Assembly (NCBI GenBank): GCA_052103595.1
Contig: JBQEKC010000002.1
Span: forward strand, 147,960 to 211,959
Direction of reading: 5' to 3'
DNA length: 64,000 bases
Source of the DNA: CAMEGH01 sp052103595
GTDB taxonomy: Bacteria > Patescibacteriota > Saccharimonadia > Saccharimonadales > Saccharimonadaceae
Shown one piece after another: positions 16,213 through 24,413 of this stretch; the stretch's first letter is position 1, and the number at the start of each line of letters is the position of its first letter. The notes below the pieces were generated by a model. The model was not told the origin of the DNA, made no database searches, and was given only the letters and a program-made list of their open reading frames with translations. The position numbers and the translations under genes are program-made.

Positions 16213-17589
16213 TTATGCATACAATCGGTCCCGAATATCACTAACTTGCTCGCGGATAGTTACATCAAGCTTGAGCGATTTTTCAATTTTATCAATTGAG
16301 TGAATGGCGGTGGTGTGGTCTTTGCGACCAAGATGTGAAGCGATCGCAGGATAGCTCAGGTGTAGCTCCGCACGAATCAGATACATTGCAATTTGACGTG
16401 CAATGGCAATGTGTTTGTTGCGCTTTGGGCTGCACATTTCATCAACCGATAGGTCAAAGTAGCGCGCTGTCTTGTCGATAATTTGTTTGGCAGTAATACG
16501 TTGCGGGCGCGAGGCGCGCGTATTGCTAATGAGCCCTTCGGCGATCTGGATATCTGGTTGAACGCCACGCATTTCGGCGTAGGCAAGGAGCTGGTTAAGC
16601 GCACCTTCAAGTTCGCGGACGTTGGTTTTAATGTTTTGTGCCAAAAACTCAATTGTCTCACGGTCAAGTTCTACACCGCTGAGCGACGCTTTTGCCTCAA
16701 CGATAGCACAGCGTGTTTCAAATTCTGGCATTTGAATGTCGATCGCCATACCCATTTCAAACCGACTGCGCAAACGGTCAGCGAGCGTTGGGATACTTTT
16801 TGGCGGTCGGTCGCTACTAATAATAATTTGCTTATTATTTTGGTGCAGGTGATTAAACGTGTGGAAGAATTCTTCTTGCGTCTTTTCCTTACCGGCAATA
16901 AACTGCATATCATCAATAATAAGAACATCAACATTACGGTATTTGTCGGCGTAGCCCTGTTTTTTGGCACGGACGTTTTCAAGGTAATCTTTATAGAACG
17001 TTTCGATGGTAGTGTAGAGTACCTTGGCGGTTGGCTGTTCGCGCAGCAATTCATTGCCGATCGCTTGCATTAAGTGCGTCTTACCAAGCCCAACCCCTCC
17101 GTATAAAAAGAGTGGATTATACTTAGTACCAGGGGTAGCTGCGACGGCACGGCATGCTGTATAGGCAAGGTCGTTGCTTGACCCAGCTACGAAATTATCA
17201 AAAGTATAGCGCGGATTAAGGGTAATGCTTTTGCTTGCACTGGCCGTTGGAGCGGCCGCTGCCATTGATTGCATTGGTGCGATAAGCTGCTCGGCACGCG
17301 CAGCGGTACTTGGACGAGTTGTTTCGCGGCTAATAACGGCTTTCTTTGCTTTATTATTTACAACGTAGTGAATGTTTTTTGGCGTAAGACCGTTTTTTTC
17401 AAGAGTTTGGCGAATTTGGTCGTCGTACTTTACTTCAAATTGGCGAATGGCAAACACGTTCGGTACAGCAATAGTGACAGTGTCGTCGTCAGCTTCAAGG
17501 AGTTCTGTCGGTCGAAACCATGTCGTGAACGTTGCATGAGGAACCGAAAGTTCAATCTCACCTAAAACGCTTTGCCAGAGTGCGTGCAC
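16213..17589 (-). CDS. dnaA: Chromosomal replication initiator DnaA
   Basis: 458 residues. It binds DnaA boxes and opens the origin. Start is GTG (17589-17587, GTG CAC GCA CTC TGG) with AAGGGGGA directly upstream. N-terminal domain I begins ALWQSVLGEIE. AAA+ Walker A is GGVGLGKTHL, Walker B is VLIIDDMQF, and the C-terminal HTH carries the DnaA signature near GRKDHTTAIHSI. Length and domain order are typical. DnaA-box clusters lie on both flanks. Confidence 0.96.
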   Translation of the reverse strand: MHALWQSVLGEIELSVPHATFTTWFRPTELLEADDDTVTIAVPNVFAIRQFEVKYDDQIRQTLEKNGLTPKNIHYVVNNKAKKAVISRETTRPSTAARAEQLIAPMQSMAAAAPTASASKSITLNPRYTFDNFVAGSSNDLAYTACRAVAATPGTKYNPLFLYGGVGLGKTHLMQAIGNELLREQPTAKVLYTTIETFYKDYLENVRAKKQGYADKYRNVDVLIIDDMQFIAGKEKTQEEFFHTFNHLHQNNKQIIISSDRPPKSIPTLADRLRSRFEMGMAIDIQMPEFETRCAIVEAKASLSGVELDRETIEFLAQNIKTNVRELEGALNQLLAYAEMRGVQPDIQIAEGLISNTRASRPQRITAKQIIDKTARYFDLSVDEMCSPKRNKHIAIARQIAMYLIRAELHLSYPAIASHLGRKDHTTAIHSIDKIEKSLKLDVTIREQVSDIRDRLYA

Positions 17590-17659
17590 ACATCCCCCTT
17601 ATAGATCCGCTAAACAGCCCACCTGTTCTTTGGAATCCCTCCGTTAATATCTATTCATT

Positions 17660-17688
17660 ACTATATAAAACCTTGGAGTTTTCCACAA
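17660..17688 (-). promoter_or_regulatory. dnaA promoter, -35 overlapping a DnaA box
   Basis: On the minus strand TTGTGG (17688-17683), a 17-nt spacer and TATAGT (17665-17660). The -35 shares bases with the DnaA box at 17679-17687, which suggests DnaA represses its own gene. The leader is about 65 nt. Confidence 0.6.
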
Positions 17689-17838
17689 GTAGGTGAGTGG
17701 TGTAAAAAACGTCACGGAAAATTGCTCGAGTTTTCCACAATGACTACCCTCATCTGTTAAATTGTGGAAAAGTGAGTATGTTTTGGGGATAAGTGATATA
17801 GCTTTGTCAGGTAATGGGGTATTTTTCAAGCCGTTATC

Positions 17839-17867
17839 TTGCAAAAACAGGGAAGTCGGGGTATACT
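17839..17867 (+). promoter_or_regulatory. rpmH promoter
   Basis: TTGCAA (17839-17844), 17-nt spacer, TATACT (17862-17867). The -10 ends 9 nt before the rpmH ATG and no Shine-Dalgarno is present, so the mRNA is likely leaderless or nearly so. Confidence 0.65.
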
Positions 17868-17876
17868 AGAACAGAT

Positions 17877-18014
17877 ATGCCAAAGCGAACACATCAACCA
17901 CACAAGCGACACCGCGCACGTACGCACGGGTTCCGCGCACGAGTATCTTCAAAAGGTGGACGTGCCGTTATCAAGCGTCGCCGCATCAAGGGTCGCGCAA
18001 AGCTCACTGTATAA
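17877..18014 (+). CDS. rpmH: Ribosomal protein bL34
   Basis: 45 residues, normal length. The sequence begins MPKRTHQPHKRHRARTHGF and has the conserved basic pattern of bL34 with RRRIKGRAKL near the end. Part of the large ribosomal subunit. Followed by its own terminator. The neighbours rnpA, yidC and jag are in the usual bacterial order. Confidence 0.96.
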   Translation: MPKRTHQPHKRHRARTHGFRARVSSKGGRAVIKRRRIKGRAKLTV

Positions 18015-18030
18015 TAGCAGTAAAGTACTA

Positions 18031-18064
18031 AAATAGCTCCAAAGTCAAATGGAGCTATTTTTAT
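18031..18064 (+). terminator. Intrinsic terminator after rpmH
   Basis: An 11-bp stem (18031-18041 with 18050-18060) with an 8-nt loop, followed by T-rich sequence. Confidence 0.8.
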
Positions 18065-18116
18065 ATATAAGAAATATTATTATGTAAAAGTCAAATAAGG
18101 AAATGAGTAGAGAAGT

Positions 18117-18234
18117 GGACAAGGTGATAGATTCACTCGCTCAGCCCTTACGCGCCGATAAAACTCTTCTCAAGAAAAGTTTTATCGGGCTGCAGTCGCT
18201 TTAGTGTCGCTTCATCGAATCTATCACCTTGTCC
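18117..18234. ncRNA. Structured element of unknown class between rpmH and rnpA
   Basis: A perfect 18-bp inverted repeat closes the element (18117-18134 with 18217-18234). Inside it is a second arm: CAGCC (18142-18146) with GGCTG (18188-18192), enclosing a 10-bp helix (18156-18165 with 18178-18187). The middle is an asymmetric internal loop, about 7 nt on the left and 24 nt on the right. The layout (closing stem, open bubble, apical stem) recalls 6S RNA, but the element is shorter and I see no conserved 6S sequence. It lacks the GGAA-type loop of SRP RNA and has no T-run after the 3' stem. It could also be a small inverted-repeat element in DNA. Confidence 0.4.
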
Positions 18235-18261
18235 GTGCGCGCTGAAGTCATTCATTACCTA

Positions 18262-18270
18262 TGCTACAAT
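18262..18270 (+). promoter_or_regulatory. rnpA extended -10 promoter
   Basis: TGC-TACAAT, ending 9 nt before the rnpA ATG at 18280, with no Shine-Dalgarno between them. Confidence 0.55.
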
Positions 18271-18279
18271 AACAACATT

Positions 18280-18639
18280 ATGTTAAGTCAACGTTATCGG
18301 TTTCACGGACACGGCAGCCTGCGATATGTCTATCGAAATGGCCAGTCGGTACGTTGTCACCTTATGACGATAAAATATACTGAAAATAAACGTCGCAAAA
18401 CGTCGCGCTGTAGCATTGTCGTGAGCAAGAAAATCGCCAAACATGCCGTTGATCGTAATCGTATTCGCCGCCGACTGTACGAAGTCGTTCGTACTTCGTG
18501 GCCACATATTCGCACACCACACGATATTGTTATTATTGTTGCCACGGCTGATATCGCTACGTTACCACATGACGAACTTGTTGCGTGCGTGCAGGAGCAG
18601 CTTGTTACTGCACACATCCTCCCCTCGCCTGTTGGGTAA
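18280..18639 (+). CDS. rnpA: Ribonuclease P protein component
   Basis: 119 residues, normal for the family. Start ATG 18280 gives MLSQRYRFHGHGSLRYVY, matching the usual N-terminus; the longer open frame reads into the hairpin element. The RNR signature is seen as AVDRNRIRRRLYEV. It assists the RNase P RNA in trimming tRNA 5' leaders. It lies between rpmH and yidC as in most bacteria. Confidence 0.93.
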   Translation: MLSQRYRFHGHGSLRYVYRNGQSVRCHLMTIKYTENKRRKTSRCSIVVSKKIAKHAVDRNRIRRRLYEVVRTSWPHIRTPHDIVIIVATADIATLPHDELVACVQEQLVTAHILPSPVG

Positions 18640-18689
18640 AATTCTGGTACAATAGAACGTAAAGTAACAGATACGGAGACAGTAAGAAC

Positions 18690-19754
18690 GTGAATATTTT
18701 TGATGTAGTGGTGGTTCAGCCGATTTTTAACCTGCTTATGGCGCTGTATAGCATCATCCCTGGTGGTGACTTTGGCGTTGCGGTGATCATCTTTACCATT
18801 TTGATTCGTTTCTTGATGTGGCCGCTCATCGTAAAGCAGCTGCATCAAGTTAAGGCGATGCGCAAGCTTCAGCCAGAACTTAAAAAGATTAAGAAAAAGG
18901 CAAAAGGCAATCGTCAGCTTGAAGGCATGATGATGCTTGAGCTGTACAAAAAATACAATGTCAATCCGTTCCGATCGATTGGTATTTTGTTGGTGCAACT
19001 CCCTATTTTTATCGGTTTGTATCATGTGATTAAGATTTTTACAGAGCGTCGCGATGAACTTGCGAAGTACTCGTATGATTTTATCGAAAATATTCCAGCG
19101 GTCTCAAACCTTATCGCCAACCCAGATACATTTAACCAACATTTATTTGGCATTATCGACCTTACACGCCACGCAATCGATCAGTACGGTGTTAGTCCGT
19201 TCCTCCTGGTGTTGGCAGTTGGTTCTGGTTTCTTGCAATATGTTTCAAGTAAGCAAACGATGCCGCAGCAAGAAAGTAAGAAAGGCCTTCGCCAAATTAT
19301 GGCTGAAGCCGCTGAAGGAAAGCAAGCTGACCAAGCGGAGATGAATGCGGTCGTGATGCAGAAGATGATCAAAGTGATGCCGTTTATGATGGTATTTATT
19401 ATGATTAACCTGCCAGGCGCGATTACTCTTTACTATGCAGTATCAACGCTTGCTGCTGTGTTGCAACAGCATGTTCTTTTGAAGCGTGATGAAGATGAGC
19501 TTGTCGAAGTGGCAGATGAGCCGAAGCAAACAGCTGCGACTAAGACAAAGCAACGCGCAAAAAATGCGCAAGAAGCGGTGACTATTCCAGCTGCAGCGCA
19601 AAAGAAAACTACGGCTTCTGTAAAGAAAAACACTCAATCAACCACAAAAGCGGCTTCTGTAAAGAAAGCAAAAAAGGCAAAGAAGTCTTCTGCCGCAGCG
19701 TCAACTACCGTTCGAATTGTGGCAAAACCAACCAAGAAAAAGGGGAAGAAGTGA
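18690..19754 (+). CDS. yidC: Membrane protein insertase YidC/Oxa1
   Basis: 354 residues. Start GTG 18690 with GGAG upstream. This is the short, Gram-positive-like form without the large periplasmic domain of proteobacterial YidC. It has about five membrane segments, the conserved basic residue in the first core helix (TILIRFLMWPL), a cytoplasmic hairpin (QLHQVKAMRKLQPELKKI), and a long Lys/Ala-rich tail (about 265-354) that probably contacts the ribosome. It inserts proteins into the membrane alone or with Sec. The TGA stop overlaps the next start. Confidence 0.93.
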   Translation: MNIFDVVVVQPIFNLLMALYSIIPGGDFGVAVIIFTILIRFLMWPLIVKQLHQVKAMRKLQPELKKIKKKAKGNRQLEGMMMLELYKKYNVNPFRSIGILLVQLPIFIGLYHVIKIFTERRDELAKYSYDFIENIPAVSNLIANPDTFNQHLFGIIDLTRHAIDQYGVSPFLLVLAVGSGFLQYVSSKQTMPQQESKKGLRQIMAEAAEGKQADQAEMNAVVMQKMIKVMPFMMVFIMINLPGAITLYYAVSTLAAVLQQHVLLKRDEDELVEVADEPKQTAATKTKQRAKNAQEAVTIPAAAQKKTTASVKKNTQSTTKAASVKKAKKAKKSSAAASTTVRIVAKPTKKKGKK

Positions 19755-20212
19755 TGGATAAAGAACAATCGGTTCAGCTTGCGATTAAAGCTGTTCAAGA
19801 TATCGTTTCATTTTTTGAAGTAAATCCAGAGGTAACGGCGCATATCGAAGAGGATGTTATTACGATTTCGGTTGCCTCAAGCGATGCCAGTAGTTTGTTG
19901 ATTGGCCGTAATGCCGAAACACTTCGCAGCATTCAAACATTAGTGATTGGCATGCTTCACCAAAATGACGCCGAACTCACCCGCCTTAATATCGACGTGG
20001 CTGATTATAAAAAACAGCGAGCAGAGAAATTAGCAGAAAAAGTACGCGGCTGGATTGACCGTGTACAGACAACGGGTGAAGCCTATGCTGTGGGGTTGAA
20101 CGCAGCTGATCGTCGCATTGCACACAAAGTTGCCACCGAATATGACGACATCACTACTCACTCAGAAGGTGAGGGCCGAGAACGGAAACTGATTATCGAC
20201 CAGAAGAAATAA
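19754..20212 (+). CDS. jag: RNA-binding protein Jag/KhpB (KH and R3H domains)
   Basis: 152 residues. Start taken as ATG 19754 (TGATG overlap with yidC, AGGGGAAG upstream); a GTG at 19751 is one codon earlier. The KH motif is IGRNAETL (about residue 55) and the R3H-type domain holds ADRRIAHKV and GEGRERKLII at the end. The usual N-terminal Jag-N domain is missing, so this is a short form. The family binds RNA and is linked to cell-wall growth and division in Gram-positives. Confidence 0.88.
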   Translation: MDKEQSVQLAIKAVQDIVSFFEVNPEVTAHIEEDVITISVASSDASSLLIGRNAETLRSIQTLVIGMLHQNDAELTRLNIDVADYKKQRAEKLAEKVRGWIDRVQTTGEAYAVGLNAADRRIAHKVATEYDDITTHSEGEGRERKLIIDQKK

Positions 20213-20224
20213 CGAGCGATATCT

Positions 20225-20257
20225 AAAAAATAGTGCCCAAAGACGGCACTATTTTTT
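20225..20257. terminator. Bidirectional terminator
   Basis: A 13-bp stem (20225-20237 with 20245-20257) with A-run and T-run arms. It serves jag on the plus strand and the glycosyltransferase gene on the minus strand. Confidence 0.85.
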
Positions 20258-20259
20258 AT

Positions 20260-21372
20260 TTACTCATGATCTGTATCGGTAATAGCAAGCACGTCTTCAT
20301 ACCCAGCCAATGTTTGACGCGCCATGCGTTCCCAAGAATATTCACCCACTTTTACCTTCCCTTTCCGGGTAAGTGTTCGCTGAAGCGATTTACTCGAGAG
20401 GACGTCATCGATCGCTTGAGCTATATCTGCAACATTGTAGGGATCGAAATAGTGTGCTGCGTCGCCGTAGACTTCGGGTAGGCAGGTGGCGTTGCTACTT
20501 ACCACCGGTGCGCCTTGTTGCATGGCTTCAAGCCCAGGCAGGCCAAACCCTTCCATAAGAGAGGGGAAAACGTAGGCGGCGCAATGTTCGTACAGCCAGT
20601 CACGCTGTTCATCGGGGATAAAATCGGTGAAGATGATATTTTTGTAGCCGCGCTTTTCAAACAGCGCTTTGTTTTTTTGCGCGCTGGCGTTTAATTTGCC
20701 AGCTAAAACCAAGCCGAGCTGTGGGCGAGTTTTTAGCAATTGCTGATGTGCTTCGGCTAGGCGTACAAGGTTTTTGTAATCACTTTGTTGCCCGACATAC
20801 AGCAAAAACTCTTTGAAAGGGTGGTCGTACTTCTCTACTTTGCCAGCTTGTAATTTGTCGGCTGATTCGTAGGTGAGGACGGTTTTGTCGGTCGCGGCGT
20901 AGCTAAAGTTTTCAAGCTCTTGCTTTGTAAATTTTGTCGGCACAAAAATCTTTGCGCTTGTATGGCAGAGCACTTTAAAAACCATCTTTCCAACGAGTTG
21001 TTTGGCGCGAAACACGAGCCAGTTTTTATCGGAATTATAAGTTTTTAACAGCGTCAGGTCGTGCACAGTGGTGACGTGCGGTTTACGATACAAGATTGGT
21101 TGTTGAGGCATGCAAAAATGTACCAAGTCAGCGTTCAGTTCGTTGAGCAATCGCAAAAATCCTGTTTGCTCGGCAAAAGAATAATCCGCAAAATCGGCTA
21201 CTCGTACGGTAAAATTTTGGTTCGTTGGCGTGTAAAAATCAACATCCTTTTGCCGGACAAGAATAGTATAGGTGTTGGTGGTGTCAATTTTTTCAAGATA
21301 GTGCACTAAGCGCTCGACGTAGCGGCCGGTGGAACTATTAATAATGCGCGCATCGATGGCGATGTGGCTCAT
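20260..21372 (-). CDS. Glycosyltransferase, GT4 family
   Basis: 370 residues with the GT-B fold pattern: an N-terminal domain starting IAIDARIINSSTGRY, and a C-terminal nucleotide-sugar half with FPSLMEGFGLPGLEAM, which is the E-x7-E signature. It transfers a sugar from an activated donor to a surface-glycan acceptor at the inner membrane face; donor and acceptor cannot be told. Its start overlaps the sucD stop by 4 nt (ATGA), so it is translated with sucCD. Confidence 0.85.
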   Translation of the reverse strand: MSHIAIDARIINSSTGRYVERLVHYLEKIDTTNTYTILVRQKDVDFYTPTNQNFTVRVADFADYSFAEQTGFLRLLNELNADLVHFCMPQQPILYRKPHVTTVHDLTLLKTYNSDKNWLVFRAKQLVGKMVFKVLCHTSAKIFVPTKFTKQELENFSYAATDKTVLTYESADKLQAGKVEKYDHPFKEFLLYVGQQSDYKNLVRLAEAHQQLLKTRPQLGLVLAGKLNASAQKNKALFEKRGYKNIIFTDFIPDEQRDWLYEHCAAYVFPSLMEGFGLPGLEAMQQGAPVVSSNATCLPEVYGDAAHYFDPYNVADIAQAIDDVLSSKSLQRTLTRKGKVKVGEYSWERMARQTLAGYEDVLAITDTDHE

Positions 21373-22247
21373 GATTGTTCCTTAAGCTGGTGCTGCAGCG
21401 TTTCGGCGATAGTAGTGACACTTTCAACAACCGTAGCGCCTGCCTGGGAAAGTGCGGTACTTTTGGCACTGGCTGATTCTTGCTCGGATCCTAAGATAGC
21501 ACCAGCGTGGCCAAGCTGTACATTCGGTGGAGCGTATTGCCCAGCGATGTAGGCGATAACTGGCTTTGTGCCGTGTGCCGCAATATATTCGGCTGCGCGG
21601 AGTTCGTCTTTGCCGCCAATTTCACCAATCAGTACGATGGCAGAAACGTCGATGTCGGCTTCGAATTGCTGCAAGCAGTCAACAAAATTCACACCCTTGA
21701 TGGTGTCGCCGCCAATGCCAACTATGAATTTTTGGCCAATATTAGCCGCAGTTAACCCGGCAACCGCCTCGTAGGTGAGTGTCCCTGAGCGGCTCACGAC
21801 AGCGACTGAACCTGGCAAGGTAATAGCGGCAGGAATAATACCAAGTTTGGCGTGGTCAGGGGTGATGACACCAGGACAATTTGGGCCAATCAATTGGGAA
21901 GTGCTCGTGGCAAGGCGTTTTTTAACTGCCAGCATATCGTGAACGGGAATCCCTTCGGTGATGCAGAGTATCAGCGGAATATCGGCATCGATTGCCTCCA
22001 TAATGGCAGCTTTGGCAAATGGGGCAGGGACAAAAATGATACTTGCGTCCACGCTCCCCTGCTCTGCCTGAATGTCGGCGATGGTTTTGTACACCGGCAC
22101 GCCGTGAATTTCTGTGCCGGCTTTACTTGGTGATGTACCGGCAACAATCTGCGTGCCATAAGCAAGCATTTCACGCGTGTGAAATGAACCGTGGGTGCCG
22201 GTAATGCCTTGTACGATAACGCTTTCGGGTGCAAAAAGGTTAGGCAC
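21369..22247 (-). CDS. sucD: Succinyl-CoA synthetase alpha-like subunit
   Basis: 292 residues, normal length. It has the CoA-binding Rossmann start (VIVQGITGTHG), IGPNCPG, and the phosphorylated histidine in QLGHAGAI (His247). The enzyme couples succinyl-CoA cleavage to ADP or GDP phosphorylation. It overlaps sucC by 8 nt. No other citric-acid-cycle gene is in the window, and Saccharibacteria are generally thought to lack that cycle, so the real acid substrate is uncertain (succinate, malate or another acyl-CoA). Confidence 0.88.
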   Translation of the reverse strand: MPNLFAPESVIVQGITGTHGSFHTREMLAYGTQIVAGTSPSKAGTEIHGVPVYKTIADIQAEQGSVDASIIFVPAPFAKAAIMEAIDADIPLILCITEGIPVHDMLAVKKRLATSTSQLIGPNCPGVITPDHAKLGIIPAAITLPGSVAVVSRSGTLTYEAVAGLTAANIGQKFIVGIGGDTIKGVNFVDCLQQFEADIDVSAIVLIGEIGGKDELRAAEYIAAHGTKPVIAYIAGQYAPPNVQLGHAGAILGSEQESASAKSTALSQAGATVVESVTTIAETLQHQLKEQS

Positions 22248-23307
22248 GAGAACCTCCTATTGCTTGAATAGCATCAGCGAGGGAAGTATAAAGTGGTAAA
22301 TCACTTTCAGCAAGCAACTCTTTTGCGAGTGTAACGTTTGTACCTTCGAGTCGAATAAAGAGCGGCGGTAGATCGCTAATTTCTGCCTTGGCAGCCAAAA
22401 TCGCTTTGGCAACTTCATCGCAGCGGGTGATGCCGGCAAAAATATTAATGACGATTGCTTCGAGCCGTGAATATTCGCCTAGTTGTTTAAATGAGCGCAG
22501 GATCGTTTCTTTTGTGGTGCCCCCACCAACATCAAGAAAATTCACCGTTTGATAGCCAGCGGCCTGTACGGCATCGACCGTTGCCATCGCGAGCCCTGCG
22601 CCGTTCGCAATTGTGGCGACGGTACCGTGTTTATTCAGTGTTACAAAGTTTGCGCTAGCGGGTCTATCGTAAAAATTCCAGTCTGGGTGGCGAAATGCTG
22701 CGGCGTTATCGAGCTCCATTTTGCAATCAGCTGCCACTAATTTTCCCTCTTTTGTAAGAACGAGCGGGTTAATTTCAAGCAAGGTTGCATCGTTTGTGTG
22801 CATGCAATCAAGCAGGTTATTTACCAGCTCGTGCAGTGCAAATTCGTGCGTTTCGAGTGCCATATATTCTGCGAGCTCAAGGCCTTGTGCTTCGCTACAT
22901 TTGCTCTGAATTGTTGCCGCAAAAAAAGCCTCGCTCGGCTGCGATTCAATATCAATGCCACCGTCTTTATGGGCAAGAAGGGTAATTGCTTGCTTGTCAC
23001 GGTCAATCGAAAGGTGTATATACAGTTCACGCTCAATCGCCAAAAGCTCTTCGGCTAAAATAGTTTCTGCCATGAACCCATCGATATCCGCGGCAAAAAT
23101 AGCGCGCAGTGCAGGCGCAACCTCTGCTTGCTCTTTCACTATCTGGATGCCACCAAATTTGTTACGTCGGCCAGTGAGGACTTGCGCCTTCAGAACAGTT
23201 GGCGCTGTCGGTAGAGTAGTATCCTCTTTTGCAAGCAACTGCGAGGTAGGCACTGCGACAGCAGACTGCGTCAGGAGCTGTTTTGCTTCGTGTTCAAGAA
23301 GTTTCAT
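22240..23307 (-). CDS. sucC: Succinyl-CoA synthetase beta-like subunit
   Basis: 355 residues, some 30 shorter than the E. coli subunit. It has an ATP-grasp N-terminus (MKLLEHEAKQLL), LLEINPLV, MVNGAGLAM-like ANGAGLAMAT, NFLDVGGG and RLEGTN blocks. The glycine-rich ATP loop reads QVLTGRRNKFGG where the E. coli protein has QVHAGGRGKAGG, so the nucleotide site is altered. A -10 box 9 nt upstream drives sucC-sucD-GT4. Confidence 0.85.
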   Translation of the reverse strand: MKLLEHEAKQLLTQSAVAVPTSQLLAKEDTTLPTAPTVLKAQVLTGRRNKFGGIQIVKEQAEVAPALRAIFAADIDGFMAETILAEELLAIERELYIHLSIDRDKQAITLLAHKDGGIDIESQPSEAFFAATIQSKCSEAQGLELAEYMALETHEFALHELVNNLLDCMHTNDATLLEINPLVLTKEGKLVAADCKMELDNAAAFRHPDWNFYDRPASANFVTLNKHGTVATIANGAGLAMATVDAVQAAGYQTVNFLDVGGGTTKETILRSFKQLGEYSRLEAIVINIFAGITRCDEVAKAILAAKAEISDLPPLFIRLEGTNVTLAKELLAESDLPLYTSLADAIQAIGGSRA

Positions 23308-23316
23308 CTAATAAAT

Positions 23317-23322
23317 AGTATA
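23317..23322 (-). promoter_or_regulatory. -10 box of the sucCD operon
   Basis: TATACT on the minus strand, 9 nt before the sucC ATG and just after the stop of the preceding gene. No Shine-Dalgarno; leaderless mRNA likely. Confidence 0.5.
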
Positions 23323-23323
23323 A

Positions 23324-23680
23324 CTATTTCCGGCTTGATAGTCGAATAGAGAGTTCTTGGTGAAGATCGTTGAGGCGTTTTTCGGTTTGCTCAACTCGGC
23401 CCGAGACACCATTGAGAAGGTAAAGGAGAAAGATGATTGCGGTAATTTGTACGACATCGAACAAATTGAGCGAATCGGTATCAGTAAAATTATTTGCAAA
23501 TAGCCAGTGATACACAGGCTCGGCAATAATCAACCCAAGTAAAAGAATCGACCATAGTAACAATTGAATCGAAGCGCGACGACGTGTGATGCGGCGCATT
23601 TTGTAGCGAGTAATAATACTTGTTACCGCCAGAATAACAAAGGGGAGGTTGAAAAGAAGGAGTAGAACGTAGCGGCTCAT
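23324..23680 (-). CDS. Small membrane protein, DUF2304-like
   Basis: 118 residues with three predicted membrane helices (about 3-23, 35-55, 70-90) and a charged helical tail that may be a coiled coil. Size, topology and position after a GT2 gene fit DUF2304, whose members commonly accompany polyprenyl-phosphate glycosyltransferases. It overlaps that gene by 4 nt (ATGA). A partner or anchor for the transferase is the likely role. The family call is from memory of the pattern. Confidence 0.6.
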   Translation of the reverse strand: MSRYVLLLLFNLPFVILAVTSIITRYKMRRITRRRASIQLLLWSILLLGLIIAEPVYHWLFANNFTDTDSLNLFDVVQITAIIFLLYLLNGVSGRVEQTEKRLNDLHQELSIRLSSRK

Positions 23681-24390
23681 CGGAAGATCTCCGAAAGGCG
23701 GCGCGCAAGAAGCGTACGAACAATATTAATTGCGTTCCAGTTACTTTGTCCTTTCCCTTTTGAGTACTCGGTGTAAATTGCCTGAATAGGATATTCATCG
23801 ATAGTAAGGCCAATTTGATGCGCTCGCCATAGCATCTCTGAGCAAAATTCATATCCTCTTGCCTTCCACTCTAACTGCGTGAGAGCTTTTTGCGAAAAGA
23901 CGCGCAGACCAGATTGCGAATCGGTTGATTTGATGCCAAAAAGAAGATACGTAATAGTACTTAACCCCCAGTTACCAAGGCGCTTTACTTTTGACATACC
24001 AGTGCTGTCGATCAGGCGACTGCCAATCAAAAGGTCGGTGTTTGAAGTGGCGATAGTTGCAATTCCACGAATTACATCTTCTGGCGCATGTTGGCCGTCG
24101 GCATCCATCGTAGCGGCAAAATCAGCATTTTGTTGATACGCATAGCGAAGCCCGGTTGCAGTTGCACCACCTGCGCCAGAGTTAAGAATGTGATCGATGA
24201 CAGTTACGCCAGCACGCCTAGCTTCCTGAGAGGTGTTGTCTGGTGAACCGTCGTTTACTACGACAATTTCGTAAGTGTGTTGCGTATCTTTTTTGAACGC
24301 CTTCTTGGCTTTTTGTAGTACATCGTAAATCACCGCCGCTTCTTTGTAGGCGGGGATAATAATACACACGCTCGGCTTTTTCTTACTCAC
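23677..24390 (-). CDS. GT2 glycosyltransferase, polyprenyl-phosphate sugar synthase type
   Basis: 237 residues. It starts at GTG 24390 (GTG AGT AAG). GT-A fold: IIPAYKEA near the start, VVVNDGSPDNT, and the metal-binding ATMDADGQH. The whole sequence resembles DPM1/dolichol-phosphate mannosyltransferase-like enzymes without a large membrane part, making polyprenyl-phosphate mannose or glucose at the cytoplasmic face. Co-translated with the DUF2304-like protein. The GtrA-like protein at 38270 could act in the same flipping pathway. Confidence 0.82.
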   Translation of the reverse strand: MSKKKPSVCIIIPAYKEAAVIYDVLQKAKKAFKKDTQHTYEIVVVNDGSPDNTSQEARRAGVTVIDHILNSGAGGATATGLRYAYQQNADFAATMDADGQHAPEDVIRGIATIATSNTDLLIGSRLIDSTGMSKVKRLGNWGLSTITYLLFGIKSTDSQSGLRVFSQKALTQLEWKARGYEFCSEMLWRAHQIGLTIDEYPIQAIYTEYSKGKGQSNWNAINIVRTLLARRLSEIFR

Positions 24391-24413
24391 AAGTGTTATT
24401 ATTTTACCATAAA

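Larger units (their letters stand above)
17590..17876. other. Probable oriC segment between dnaA and rpmH
   Basis: 287 bp without a gene. It has two perfect TTTTCCACA boxes on the plus strand (17679-17687 and 17731-17739), the same 9-mer on the minus strand (TGTGGAAAA, 17763-17771) and TGGGGATAA (17784-17792). An AT-rich stretch at 17645-17670 could be the unwinding element. The position beside dnaA and the box density make this the best origin candidate. Confidence 0.7.

Noticed and set aside
18117..18234. SRP (4.5S) RNA or 6S RNA
   Set aside because: No GGAA loop or SRP core sequence; too short and without recognisable 6S sequence. Left as unknown class.
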